From the NCBI GenBank assembly GCA_021404525.1, contig JAAWWE010000008.1, forward strand, positions 124,001 through 188,000: a DNA stretch of 64,000 nucleotides, in the 5' to 3' direction. The notes under the pieces are model-generated. The model did not search any database. It was given only the letters and a program-made list of their open reading frames with translations, and was not told where the DNA came from. This stretch comes from Rhodobiaceae bacterium (GTDB lineage Bacteria; Pseudomonadota; Alphaproteobacteria; Parvibaculales; Parvibaculaceae). How positions within the stretch are numbered: the stretch's first letter is position 1; each line of letters starts with the position of its first letter. Positions 24,936-34,176 of this stretch are shown here, piece after piece. A program made the translations under genes and the position numbers.

Positions 24936-26501
24936 ATGGCCACGCTCTCCGAATCTCGAATAAAGAAACTTCCAATTGGGCGGCATGGCGACGACGCTAC
25001 GCCGGGCCTTCAAGCCGTCATCGGGAAGCGGGCTATTAGCTTCTCGTTCGTCTACAAGCGAAACGGCAAGACTCAGTCAGTGTCGCTAGGCAAATACTCA
25101 GACGGCCTAACGCTAGCAGACGCAAGAAAGGAAGCTTCACGCCTTCATGACCGTCTGCGATCTGGTGAAGATCCAAAAAAGCAGATCGTGGCGGCGTCTT
25201 TCCGCAAATCATCCACAACCACCTTTAGGGAAGCGTGGGATCAGTATGTTGACGATCACCTTTCCACTAGGCGCAATACCGAAAAGGAAGCTCGCCTGAT
25301 CGAGCGCTTAGCAATGCCAACGCTTGAAAATCGACCTCTCATTGCAATATCAAAGAGTGACGCCCGCGACGTTGTGAAGGCCGCCATGAAGTCGGCAGCA
25401 AAGTTCGCCAACGCCAAAGCCGCCAAATCTGGGAGGCCGAAACGCGCTAACGCTGGCCACTATCAGGGAAAGAACGTTCAAGCCCGCCTAAAAGCATTCT
25501 TCAATTGGGCGATGGATCGCGACCTTGTTGACTCAAACCCATTTGTGCGGCTGGGAATTACGTTCAACATTGAATCCCGCGAACGGTTTCTCACCATAGC
25601 GGAACTTGAGCGCGTTCTGTTTGTGTTGAAAAGCCACCCTAGCCCGACTTACCGAGCCTTAATCCACTTTCTGCTTTACACCGGAATGCGCGACATAAGC
25701 GAGGCAACCGCAATGCGCTTTGGCTGGGTTGACCTCAAAAGCGGCGTGGAAACTGTGACTGTTCCAGCCGACGCAGCAAAGAACCGGAAAATAAACACCG
25801 CTGCACTGTGCCCCCGTGCAGCACGTCTGATCGCACTTATGCAGGCGCGAGCCAAAGAACAGCTTGAGCAGGAAGGGCGGCCAGATAGCGACCTTGCAGA
25901 TCAGTTCGTTTTCTCAAGCGATGGAAAGCGCCAGTATAGCGGACTGAGCAAGGACAAGGCTCGGCTTGACGTAAAGTTGGAGGAACATGCAGAGGCCATC
26001 GGATTGACGAATATCGAGCATTTCACACACCATGATCTTCGCCGCAGCGTTGCGACAAATTTGGCCATGCTCGGTGTTTCCGAAGAAACAATTGAGCGCG
26101 GAGTCTTGCGACACCTGCCCGCAGGTAAATCCGACCTCAAGCGCACGTATGGACGCCACGAATATGTCGATGAAGCCCGGATCGCTCTCACGCAACTCAG
26201 CGAGGCTTTGCATGACTTCGAAAAGGAAATTGCAGAGATCGACAGAGATATAAAAAATGCTCAAAGGGAGTGGCTAAAGCTAAGCATCACAGAACGTGGG
26301 CTTGTCAAAAATTACGATCCGATCAGGCGAACGCATGACGGCACAGACACCCCTGGGTCCCGTAGCCTTACCAATGAGGAACGCGCCCTCTTCAGCGACC
26401 CTGCACTTGCGGATTTTGACCGTGGTCATAGAGGCCGCAAAAGACGACTCGGAATTCTGCCGCCCTCACACCAAGGCAGACGCACGACCACTAGGTCCTA
26501 G
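24936..26501 (+). CDS. Tyrosine-type site-specific integrase of the island
   Basis: A 521-residue integrase of the P4/DUF4102 type. Residues about 1-90 are the arm-binding DUF4102 domain, 95-200 the core-binding domain, and about 220-415 the catalytic domain. Catalytic residues are readable: Arg252 (YTGMRDISEA), His366-x-x-Arg369 (THHDLRRS), His393 (LRHLP) and the nucleophile Tyr405 (LKRTYGRHEY). A tail of about 100 residues after the tyrosine is longer than usual. It sits next to the left copy of a tRNA-Lys half repeat and should catalyse integration and excision there. Confidence 0.93.
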   Translation: MATLSESRIKKLPIGRHGDDATPGLQAVIGKRAISFSFVYKRNGKTQSVSLGKYSDGLTLADARKEASRLHDRLRSGEDPKKQIVAASFRKSSTTTFREAWDQYVDDHLSTRRNTEKEARLIERLAMPTLENRPLIAISKSDARDVVKAAMKSAAKFANAKAAKSGRPKRANAGHYQGKNVQARLKAFFNWAMDRDLVDSNPFVRLGITFNIESRERFLTIAELERVLFVLKSHPSPTYRALIHFLLYTGMRDISEATAMRFGWVDLKSGVETVTVPADAAKNRKINTAALCPRAARLIALMQARAKEQLEQEGRPDSDLADQFVFSSDGKRQYSGLSKDKARLDVKLEEHAEAIGLTNIEHFTHHDLRRSVATNLAMLGVSEETIERGVLRHLPAGKSDLKRTYGRHEYVDEARIALTQLSEALHDFEKEIAEIDRDIKNAQREWLKLSITERGLVKNYDPIRRTHDGTDTPGSRSLTNEERALFSDPALADFDRGHRGRKRRLGILPPSHQGRRTTTRS

Positions 26502-27229
26502 TTGCTATGCTGTTCGTCCAAGATTTTCTGGGCCGAATACGTCGACACGTCAAGAACCAAAAGCCGCTGGAAACGTTTCCGGATTGATCCAGATACCCCC
26601 GACGTCACTACCAACGGTGAGCACCTTAACTCCACAACTCGCTGCATGGATCAGATGGCCACTCGTACAAGTTCGAAACGCTTGTGCGAGAACGGGCTAA
26701 GGACGCCAAAGAGTTTCATTTGCTGGTGGGCACCAATTTTGGCGACGCTCCACCAAAACCAGTTTCTCAATATATTCAATGGCTTTTGGACGTCTTAGAC
26801 AATGAACGTATGCCAGGATTGTGTCCCAATTAGAAGCGGATTGACCCCTGCTCTACAGTTACAGTCTGATCGTCAACTTCATTGGCAATGCGGTCCTTGT
26901 CCAATCCGCGCCCGGAGATATAGCAATCGCGCCGTTCATGCTTGCCCGCGTGTTCAAGCAAGCGTAAAATTTGTCAGCCAGCTAAGCGCTAATGACTGCT
27001 GGACGAGTGCCGCGAACATCTAAAGTAGGCGACAATAGAAAACCCGACGGTCTCCGATTGGTTGCCAAGGTGTGGCCTTGGTACAGATTTGCCGAGCAGT
27101 TGATCCGCAAACAAAGGTGTTGCACAGTGATTTCAGAACGGTTGGTGAAGAGCTTTCGACGAGCGGCGACGCATTGCTGGTAAAACACGGAGTGTGGCCA
27201 GAAAACCCGTCGACCGGCATGAGCGTACG
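26502..27229. other. Region of decayed coding-like fragments after the integrase
   Basis: About 730 bases without an intact gene. Two plus-strand frames read like protein but lack starts: 26630-26833 (67 codons, including FETLVRERAKDAKEFHLLVG and QYIQWLLDVLDNE) and 26845-26967 (about 40 codons, including LIVNFIGNAVLVQSAPGDIA). They are in different frames and separated by stops, as in a decayed gene or two. I cannot assign a parent family. Confidence 0.4.
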
Positions 27230-27934
27230 ATGGACTGGAAAGGTGAATTCTACATCGGTGAAACGTGGCTTGCGTATCGCGGTCGCGCTGCAGACAATCG
27301 GCCACATGCCCATGCAACGCTCCAACTGACCGTCTCCTTTGGTTCGAAGATTTCAATCAGCGATGACCAAGATCGTTTGATATCTGGATGGGCGCTTTGC
27401 GTGAAAGCGGGAAAACGCCATACACTTCATCCATCAGACAATGTAGTGCTTGTGCTGATTGAGCCCCAATCGCAGCTGGCGCACTACGTTCAACGCTTTG
27501 CTGGGGATGCTGACATTTCGCAGTTGGATCCCAGTCTCACCGCGCAAGTCAATTGGGATGGTGAACTTGAGACGCTTTTTGATTGCTTGGAATTGGATTC
27601 TGGTGGAAATGATTCCCAAATGGATCTGCGTCTGATGGCGGCCCTCAAGTTCTTGCGAACGGCACAGCTAAAAGGTGCGATTTCCACAGCGGCGAAATCC
27701 TGCGGTCTATCGGAACCGAGGTTACGGGTAATCGCACAAGAGCAACTTGGTGTGCCTTTGTCGAAGTGGCTTATATGGCAAGCCACGCGGAGGTCAGCAC
27801 AGGCTATGGCGCAGGGCGCATCGCTAGCCGACGCCGCCTATGCGGGCGGATTTGCCGATCAGGCGCACCTTACCCGAACCATGGGAAAAATTATGGGCGT
27901 CACCCCCCTTCAGGTATTGAACGCGGGTCAATAA
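27230..27934 (+). CDS. AraC-family transcriptional regulator, island copy 1
   Basis: A 234-residue regulator. The N-terminal half is a cupin-like sensor (MDWKGEFYIGETWLAYRGRA, later HAHATLQLTVSF). The C-terminal 90 residues hold two helix-turn-helix units, the second with DAAYAGGFADQAHLTRTMGKIMGVTPLQVL, the AraC/XylS signature. ATG 27230 is chosen because the paralogue at 37254-38018 starts at the matching position; the frame itself opens at 27194. The target could be the transglutaminase-like gene immediately downstream. Confidence 0.85.
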   Translation: MDWKGEFYIGETWLAYRGRAADNRPHAHATLQLTVSFGSKISISDDQDRLISGWALCVKAGKRHTLHPSDNVVLVLIEPQSQLAHYVQRFAGDADISQLDPSLTAQVNWDGELETLFDCLELDSGGNDSQMDLRLMAALKFLRTAQLKGAISTAAKSCGLSEPRLRVIAQEQLGVPLSKWLIWQATRRSAQAMAQGASLADAAYAGGFADQAHLTRTMGKIMGVTPLQVLNAGQ

Positions 27935-28015
27935 GGGGGCTTCAGAAACGAGCGTTTGGTTCAATACACACAAGAGAATGGCCGACTATCTTCCTACTAT
28001 TTGGGAGATGTAGAA

Positions 28016-28768
28016 ATGACGATGCCTACAATCTTTGCCGATTTTGACGATGTCTTGGTTCGAAACACCGCAAATCGAATTGTCGGTGATGCTGACGACG
28101 CGAAAGAAAAGTTCGACAGGCTGCTCAGCTATGTCAGAGACGACATCAAGTTTGGGTTTCCAGCACGGGGCGACCTGACGAAGGCATCTGAGACAATCAG
28201 ATTGGGTTTGGGGCAGTGCAACACGAAAGCGACGTTGCTGCTCGCCCTGTGCAAGGCCACTGACATCCCAGCGCGGATACATCTTTCGCTCATTTCCAAA
28301 GAAATCCAAAGAGGCTTTTTTACCGGCTTGGCCTATCGACTGATGCCCCGCGAAATTTCTCATTCCTGGCTTGAAATCGAAATCGACGGCGAATGGAAAC
28401 GAACAGATAGCTTTATAAATGACACCGAACTGCAAGCGTCGTCTGAGCGGGAGTTGCAGCAGCGAGGCTGGACAACAGGATTCTCTGTCGCGTTGGCGTC
28501 ACCGGGTCAGGATTGCGGGACATGTTCCACCTTTGGGATGTTTCAGCAAATGGCCGCTGTCACGGGTGATCATGGCGTTTACGACGAGCCTGCCGAGTAT
28601 TTTCAGACAGCGCTTTACGAAAATCGACCCGGCCCGATCAAACTCCTGCTTTATCGGATCTGTGTCTCAGCTATCAATCGCCGTGTGGAAGCCATGCGCG
28701 CAAGGACAGATACACCTCTGCCAAGTCGGGATACTCAAAGCGGTACAAGCGTATCGTTCAATACTTAG
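28016..28768 (+). CDS. Transglutaminase-like domain protein
   Basis: A 250-residue protein with a transglutaminase/protease-like core. The candidate triad is Cys68 (LGQCNTKATLLLALCKATDIPARI), His116 (SHSWLEIEI) and Asp131 (EWKRTD), in the family order and spacing. No signal peptide is evident, so it is probably cytoplasmic. ATG 28016 follows GGGAG and gives MTMPTIFADF; the earlier start at 27956 has no ribosome site. Such proteins may be amidases, peptidases or cross-linkers, and the substrate here is unknown. It follows an araC gene and precedes a DUF3703 gene. Confidence 0.8.
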   Translation: MTMPTIFADFDDVLVRNTANRIVGDADDAKEKFDRLLSYVRDDIKFGFPARGDLTKASETIRLGLGQCNTKATLLLALCKATDIPARIHLSLISKEIQRGFFTGLAYRLMPREISHSWLEIEIDGEWKRTDSFINDTELQASSERELQQRGWTTGFSVALASPGQDCGTCSTFGMFQQMAAVTGDHGVYDEPAEYFQTALYENRPGPIKLLLYRICVSAINRRVEAMRARTDTPLPSRDTQSGTSVSFNT

Positions 28769-28820
28769 CGAAACGGATGACGGAAAAGGACCTTCGAGAA
28801 TTCTAATCGAAGGTTGAACT

Positions 28821-29243
28821 ATGAAAACCGCTATCCAGACAGCATTCGGCCACGAGATGTCTTTGGCCAAAGAAGCTTACAGTCGTGATCAGTTGGATGA
28901 GGCGTTCCATCTATTGGAGCGAGCGCACATACTAGGTCAGCGCTATTTCACAACGCATTTCATCTCGCATTGGTGGATGTTGAAAGTTGGTATCCGGAAA
29001 ACGGATTGGCGTGAAATCAGAGGTCAAGTTCTCAGGATTATCGCGGTCATACCTGGTTACCTTTTCGGCTGGGTGCCCAAAGGGAACACCGGCGGCGCGG
29101 GCGTCTCGGCGCTCAAACCGATGCCCATTCCAGATGATCTCGCAACGCTATTGAAGGGCTATAATGTTTGGACCGACGTGACCTTACGCGTTCCGATATG
29201 GGCTGCAATTTCGGTCTTCATTTGGCTCGGCCTGTTTGCTTGA
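28821..29243 (+). CDS. DUF3703 family protein
   Basis: A 140-residue protein matching the DUF3703 pattern: an N-terminal TPR-like helical pair (EAYSRDQLDEAFHLLERAHILGQRYFTTHFISHWWML), the phrase IAVIPGYLFGWVPKGNTGGAGVSALKPMPIP, and one hydrophobic C-terminal helix. The family is uncharacterised and is often found on metal- or mercury-resistance islands, which fits this context. It lies 52 bases downstream of the transglutaminase-like gene. Confidence 0.83.
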   Translation: MKTAIQTAFGHEMSLAKEAYSRDQLDEAFHLLERAHILGQRYFTTHFISHWWMLKVGIRKTDWREIRGQVLRIIAVIPGYLFGWVPKGNTGGAGVSALKPMPIPDDLATLLKGYNVWTDVTLRVPIWAAISVFIWLGLFA

Positions 29244-29485
29244 TCAAACTAAGTTAGATCGGGCGAAACACGATATATTGTTTCTGCTTTTGACGGAACT
29301 TGTAGCCCTCTCGTGGGCTTTGAGGGTCCAGAAGACCTCGTTTTGGACCGCGATGTGGGAAGGGTTTACGCAGTTGGTGGAGACCGTCGATCCTTAGTTG
29401 GAACCGTAAAGAGAAAGATGGCGAGAAGAAGCATTTTGAGGGTTCGAACAGTAATTTAAATGGTCATTCGGATGGTTTAGGTATT

Positions 29486-32400
29486 TCAAAGTCTTGGTGA
29501 TTGATTTGGTTCGGGCGCCGTTTGCGAGGCGGCAATATCGGTTTGGAAGCGGCTCAATTCAGCAAATTTCCACAATAAGAATATGGCGGGGAGAACGACC
29601 AGCGTCAGGATCATCTCGCTGACGATTCCACCGATCATGGGCGCGGCTATGCGGCGCATCACTTCAGATCCTGTCCCCGTTCCCAGCATGATCGGCAGCA
29701 AGCCCGCAACAACCGTGACATCCGTCATGATGATTGGACGCAGACGGAGTAATGCCCCATTTCGCACCGCCTTCACAATATCGCTGCGATCAAATCTTCG
29801 ACCCTCCTGGGCCGCCGTCTCCCGATGTTCGGCAAAGGCTGAGTTAAGGAAAACAAGCATGACCAAGGATGTTTCCACGGTCAGTCCAGCCAGTGCGATG
29901 AAGCCGACGCCAACGGCAATCGACATGTTGTAGCCGAGTAGATAAAGCAGCCAGACGCCGCCAGCGAGCGCGAACGGCAGCGTCAGCAGTATAATCATCA
30001 CTTCCTCTAGACGCCGAAACGCCACGAATAGTATGACCACGGTCAGCGCCAGCGTGATCGGAACGATGACGCTCAAGCGTTCTTGTGCACGTTCCAAATA
30101 TTGGAACTGGCCGGACCAGCCCAGCGAATAGCCCGGCGGCAAGTCAACTTGATCGGCCACAACGCGGCGCGCGGCGGCTACATAGGAGCCGAGGTCACGT
30201 CCTGATATGTCCACATAGATCCAGCCGTTGAGACGGGCGTTTTCGCTGCGGATCATACCCGGGCCATCGACGATGCGAATGTCCGCGAGCTCCTGAAGTG
30301 GCACATGTGCACCAGACGCTGCGACAACGGGCAATTGTTGTAAGCGGTAGACGGAGTCCCGGAAATCGCGCGGAAAGCGGACATTGATTGGGTAGCGCTC
30401 AAGGCCCTCAACCGATTCCGAGACATTGGCACCGCCAATGGCGGAGCGGACAATGTCCTGTACGTCGCCAACATTCATATCATAGCGTGCGGCTTCTTCA
30501 CGCCGAACATCGATTTCAACATACCGACCACCTACAACACGCTCCGCATAAACTGACGCTGTCCCTTCTAGTGGTTTCAGCACGCGCTCGATGTCTTCGC
30601 CGATTTGAGAAATCACGTCCAGATCCGGACCCGCAACCTTGATTCCGAGCGGCGTCTTGATGCCGGTTGCGAGCATGTCGATCCGGTTCTTGATGGGCAT
30701 GATCCAAACATTGGAGAGGCCAGGCACCTGGACCGCTGCATCGAGTTCATCGCGAATGCGGTCCAAGGTCATACCGGGCCGCCACTCCTCGCTCGGCCTA
30801 AGCCGGATCGTTGTTTCTATCATGGTTAGCGGCGCTGGGTCGGTCGCGGTTTCAGCGCGCCCGGCTTTCCCGTGGACCGTCTCAACCTCGGGCACGGTCG
30901 CGATCATCTTGTTTGTTTGCTGAAGAAGCTCACGGGCTTTGCCGATAGATACGCCAGGGAAAGCGCTAGGCATGTAAAGAAAGTCGCCCTCGTTTAGCTC
31001 TGGCATAAACTCACCGCCGAGCTTCATAGCCGGATAAAGCGCCGTCACGCAAACGATGAAAAATACAGCGAAGATCGCAACCGGTCGTCTCAGTGTTGCG
31101 TCGAGTAAGGGGCGATAAACATAGGATAAGAAACGGGTTACAGGGTTTTCGGCTTCCGGGCGGATACGCCCGCGGACGAAATATCCCATCAGGACAGGTG
31201 TCAACGTCACGGCCAAAATAGCTGACGCGGCCATGGCGTAGGTCTTGGTGAAGGCGAGAGGCTTGAACATCCGGCCTTCTTGGGCTTCTAGCGCAAACAC
31301 CGGCATGAAGCTCAACGTGACGATCAATAGAGAGAAGAAGATCGCGGGGCCAACTTCAATAGCGGCGTCCGTAACCACGCGCCAACGGTTTTCTCGGGTG
31401 ATCGGCTCTTTTTCCATGCGCCGGTGCAGCGTCTCGAGCATCACGATGGCGCCGTCCACCATCGTGCCGATCGCAATAGCGATACCTCCCAAGGACATGA
31501 TGTTGGCATTAACACCTTGGAGTTTCATGACGATGAACGCGGCAAGAATGCCAAGTGGTAGGGTCAGGATAATGACAAGAGATGATCTCAAATGAAGCAG
31601 AAAAGCCGCACAGATCAATGCGACAATTAGAAACTCCTGACTAAGAGTGCTGAGGAGATTGTCGACGGCGCGCTCGATCAGTGCTGATCTGTCATAGGTT
31701 TCGACAATCTCAACACCCTCCGGCAGTCCGGGACGAAGGTTGTCTAGCTTCTCCTTGACCGCGTCGATGGTGGCCAGCGCATTGTCGCCCCAACGCATGA
31801 TGATGACGCCGCCGACGGTCTCGCCTTCGCCATTCAATTCGCCCACACCGCGCCGCATTTGCGGCCCGATTTCAATATCAGCGATATCGCGCAGGAGAAG
31901 CGGTGTGCCGTTCGACTGACGCCCTATTGGAATACTTGCGAGATTCTCGATCGACGAAACGTAGCCGCGTGCCCGGATCATGTATTCAGCTTCGCCAAGC
32001 TCCAGCACGGAGCCGCCGACCTCCTGGTTGCCCTGCTGAATTGCTCTGCGGACCTGTGCTAACGGAAGATTAAAAATGCGCAACTTATCCGGATCGAGCG
32101 TGACTTGATATTGGCGCACCATGCCGCCGATGGTCGCGACCTCAGCGACACCCGGAACGCTCTGAAGCTCGAATTTCAAGAACCAGTTTTGAATGCTGGT
32201 GAGATCAGCGATGTCATGACGGCCGGTGCGGTCGATAAGGGCGTATTGATAGACCCAGCCGACGCCCGTGGCATCAGGGCCGAGCTCAGATTTCGCACCT
32301 TCAGGCAAATCTCCTGAGACCTGGCTCAGGTATTCGAGGACGCGCGACCGTGCCCAGTAGAGATCCGTGCCATCCTCAAAAATGACGTAGACATAGGAAT

Positions 32401-32668
32401 CGCCAAAAAATGAATACCCTCGCACCGTCACTGCTTTTGGCACAGCCAACATCGCCGTGGTGAGCGGATAGGTGATCTGGTCTTCGATGACCTGCGGCGC
32501 TTGGCCGGGATAGCTGGTTTTGACAATGACCTGAACGTCAGACAGATCAGGAATGGCGTCAAGCGGCGTTTGGCGCAACGCCACGACGCCGGAGACGAAC
32601 AAGAGAAGCGCGAACAGGACGACAAGAAAACGGTTCGTGATCGACCACCGGATGACGTTCTCAATCAT
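29486..32668 (-). CDS. cusA: CusA-type Cu(I)/Ag(I) efflux RND transporter
   Basis: A 1060-residue inner-membrane HME-RND pump with 12 transmembrane helices and two large periplasmic loops. The copper-type methionine triad known from E. coli CusA (Met573/623/672) is present in matching contexts: FLYMPS, PLTMIETT and RIDMLATG. GRAETATDPAPLTM and KNRIDMLATGIKTPLGIKV are nearly those of CusA. It should take Cu(I) or Ag(I) from CusB or the periplasm and expel it through the outer-membrane partner using protons. Its ATG overlaps the cusB stop by four bases. Last gene of the operon 36045-29486. Confidence 0.96.
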   Translation of the reverse strand: MIENVIRWSITNRFLVVLFALLLFVSGVVALRQTPLDAIPDLSDVQVIVKTSYPGQAPQVIEDQITYPLTTAMLAVPKAVTVRGYSFFGDSYVYVIFEDGTDLYWARSRVLEYLSQVSGDLPEGAKSELGPDATGVGWVYQYALIDRTGRHDIADLTSIQNWFLKFELQSVPGVAEVATIGGMVRQYQVTLDPDKLRIFNLPLAQVRRAIQQGNQEVGGSVLELGEAEYMIRARGYVSSIENLASIPIGRQSNGTPLLLRDIADIEIGPQMRRGVGELNGEGETVGGVIIMRWGDNALATIDAVKEKLDNLRPGLPEGVEIVETYDRSALIERAVDNLLSTLSQEFLIVALICAAFLLHLRSSLVIILTLPLGILAAFIVMKLQGVNANIMSLGGIAIAIGTMVDGAIVMLETLHRRMEKEPITRENRWRVVTDAAIEVGPAIFFSLLIVTLSFMPVFALEAQEGRMFKPLAFTKTYAMAASAILAVTLTPVLMGYFVRGRIRPEAENPVTRFLSYVYRPLLDATLRRPVAIFAVFFIVCVTALYPAMKLGGEFMPELNEGDFLYMPSAFPGVSIGKARELLQQTNKMIATVPEVETVHGKAGRAETATDPAPLTMIETTIRLRPSEEWRPGMTLDRIRDELDAAVQVPGLSNVWIMPIKNRIDMLATGIKTPLGIKVAGPDLDVISQIGEDIERVLKPLEGTASVYAERVVGGRYVEIDVRREEAARYDMNVGDVQDIVRSAIGGANVSESVEGLERYPINVRFPRDFRDSVYRLQQLPVVAASGAHVPLQELADIRIVDGPGMIRSENARLNGWIYVDISGRDLGSYVAAARRVVADQVDLPPGYSLGWSGQFQYLERAQERLSVIVPITLALTVVILFVAFRRLEEVMIILLTLPFALAGGVWLLYLLGYNMSIAVGVGFIALAGLTVETSLVMLVFLNSAFAEHRETAAQEGRRFDRSDIVKAVRNGALLRLRPIIMTDVTVVAGLLPIMLGTGTGSEVMRRIAAPMIGGIVSEMILTLVVLPAIFLLWKFAELSRFQTDIAASQTAPEPNQSPRL

Positions 32669-34176
32669 TGCACGGGCTCCATGTTGTGTTGGTCCGCGTG
32701 GTCGCGCTGTTCTGCTGCCGGACTTATGGACGTGATGACAAACATCCCGTCTTCGTTTCGGCCTAGCGTGAACCGGATGTCCGCTCCTATATCTATTTCA
32801 CCGACGGTGACGCCGGGCGCAAGCGCCATATCCATAGTCATTGCAGGCCAACCAAGCGCGTCGATCGGCCCGTGATTGATGTTTATCGAACGCCTATCCT
32901 CTGAGATGCTGTTGAACGTTCCGACGCCCTCGGCCTCCGCGTCGACCTCACTCATTTCGGGCGCTTGAAGCCGGAGGCTTGCTCCGGCAAAGCTGCTCTC
33001 GGAATCGATAAGGAATTGGCCCGACGCAACGACCATCTCACCGGCGTTGAGGCCAGACAGAATCTCGATCTTATTGTCTGCCTCCATGCCACTGACGACA
33101 GCAGCAGGCTGGAACTTACCATCTCCCAGGGCCAGAATGACCCGCTCCTCCCGACCGGTACGGATCAGTGCCTCACGGGGAATGATTGTTGTTTCCGGTC
33201 GCGCTGGGCCTTCAATCTCGACTGTCATGAACATGCCCGGTTTAAGACGCTCCTCCGGGTTTTGGAGGACCGTCCGCACTGGTATGGTTCGCGTCACCGG
33301 ATTAAGATCAGGATAGATGTAATCAACGACGCCAGTAATGACCTCGCCCGGCTCGAATTTGGATTGCGCTGTAATGGTTAGGCCAGTACGAAGCTGAGCT
33401 GCGCTTGCCTCAAACGCATCGCTCATGAGCCAAACCACGGATAAATCAGCGAGCGCGACAATCTCGGTTTCGGGTTTTACAAATTGGCCGTCTGCCACAT
33501 TGAGGGTCGTCACGACGCCGCTTATCGGAGCGTAGACTTTTATGTATTGTTGCGGTTTTCCGGCTTCTTCTATTTCAGCAATTTGCACTTCTGCGATGTC
33601 GAGCGCACGAAGACGCTCACGACTCGCATCAATCAATTCCGTTCGACCGATGCGCAGCGCTTGCAGAAATTCGGCCTGAGCATTAACGAGGTCGGGTGAG
33701 TACACTTCGAAAAGCAGATCGCCTTCCTTGACTGCTTCACCCTCGGTGCGCACGGCGAGGCGCTCGATCCATCCGCTCGCACGAAGGTGAAGGCTGGCGA
33801 CCCGCTCTTCGTCGAACATGATGCGACCGACAGTTTGGAGGGACGGACGCAGGGAGGCCAATTCTACTTTTGTAGTCCGCACGCCGATATTATTGATGAC
33901 CGAGGGATCGATGGTGATGGAACTTTCCGCCATCGCCTCGCTTCCTTCATCTCCCCCGTAAACGGGCACGAGATCCATGCCCATGGGCGACTTTCCAGGA
34001 GCGTCGCGACGATAATTTGGGTCCATAGGTGCAACCCAATAGAGGATGCTTCGCTCTGTGTCAGTAGATTGCGATCCGGAGTCCGATCCATCTCTCCATG
34101 GAATCAAAATGGCGATGCTGTACCCGCCAGCAAGGCCTACCAAAAGAACCAAAACAAACAGATTGAGGTGTGTCAT
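32665..34176 (-). CDS. cusB: CusB-type membrane-fusion protein with HMBD and fused CusF-like domain
   Basis: A periplasmic adaptor of the Cus pump. After an N-terminal signal anchor it has a heavy-metal-binding domain (YWVAPMDPNYRRDAPGKSPM and on to GMDLVPVY, about residues 46-75), then the alpha-hairpin, lipoyl and beta-barrel regions of an RND fusion protein. From about residue 420 a CusF-like domain is fused in place of a separate gene; the ligands NHGPIDALGWPAMTM match CusF His36, Trp44, Met47 and Met49. ATG 34176 overlaps the cusC stop (TGATG) and has AGGGAGG upstream. The fusion delivers Cu(I)/Ag(I) directly to CusA. Confidence 0.94.
   Translation of the reverse strand: MTHLNLFVLVLLVGLAGGYSIAILIPWRDGSDSGSQSTDTERSILYWVAPMDPNYRRDAPGKSPMGMDLVPVYGGDEGSEAMAESSITIDPSVINNIGVRTTKVELASLRPSLQTVGRIMFDEERVASLHLRASGWIERLAVRTEGEAVKEGDLLFEVYSPDLVNAQAEFLQALRIGRTELIDASRERLRALDIAEVQIAEIEEAGKPQQYIKVYAPISGVVTTLNVADGQFVKPETEIVALADLSVVWLMSDAFEASAAQLRTGLTITAQSKFEPGEVITGVVDYIYPDLNPVTRTIPVRTVLQNPEERLKPGMFMTVEIEGPARPETTIIPREALIRTGREERVILALGDGKFQPAAVVSGMEADNKIEILSGLNAGEMVVASGQFLIDSESSFAGASLRLQAPEMSEVDAEAEGVGTFNSISEDRRSININHGPIDALGWPAMTMDMALAPGVTVGEIDIGADIRFTLGRNEDGMFVITSISPAAEQRDHADQHNMEPVQ

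Noticed and set aside
27956..28015. Upstream start of the transglutaminase-like protein
   Set aside because: No ribosome site; ATG 28016 has GGGAG at good distance and begins the conserved part.
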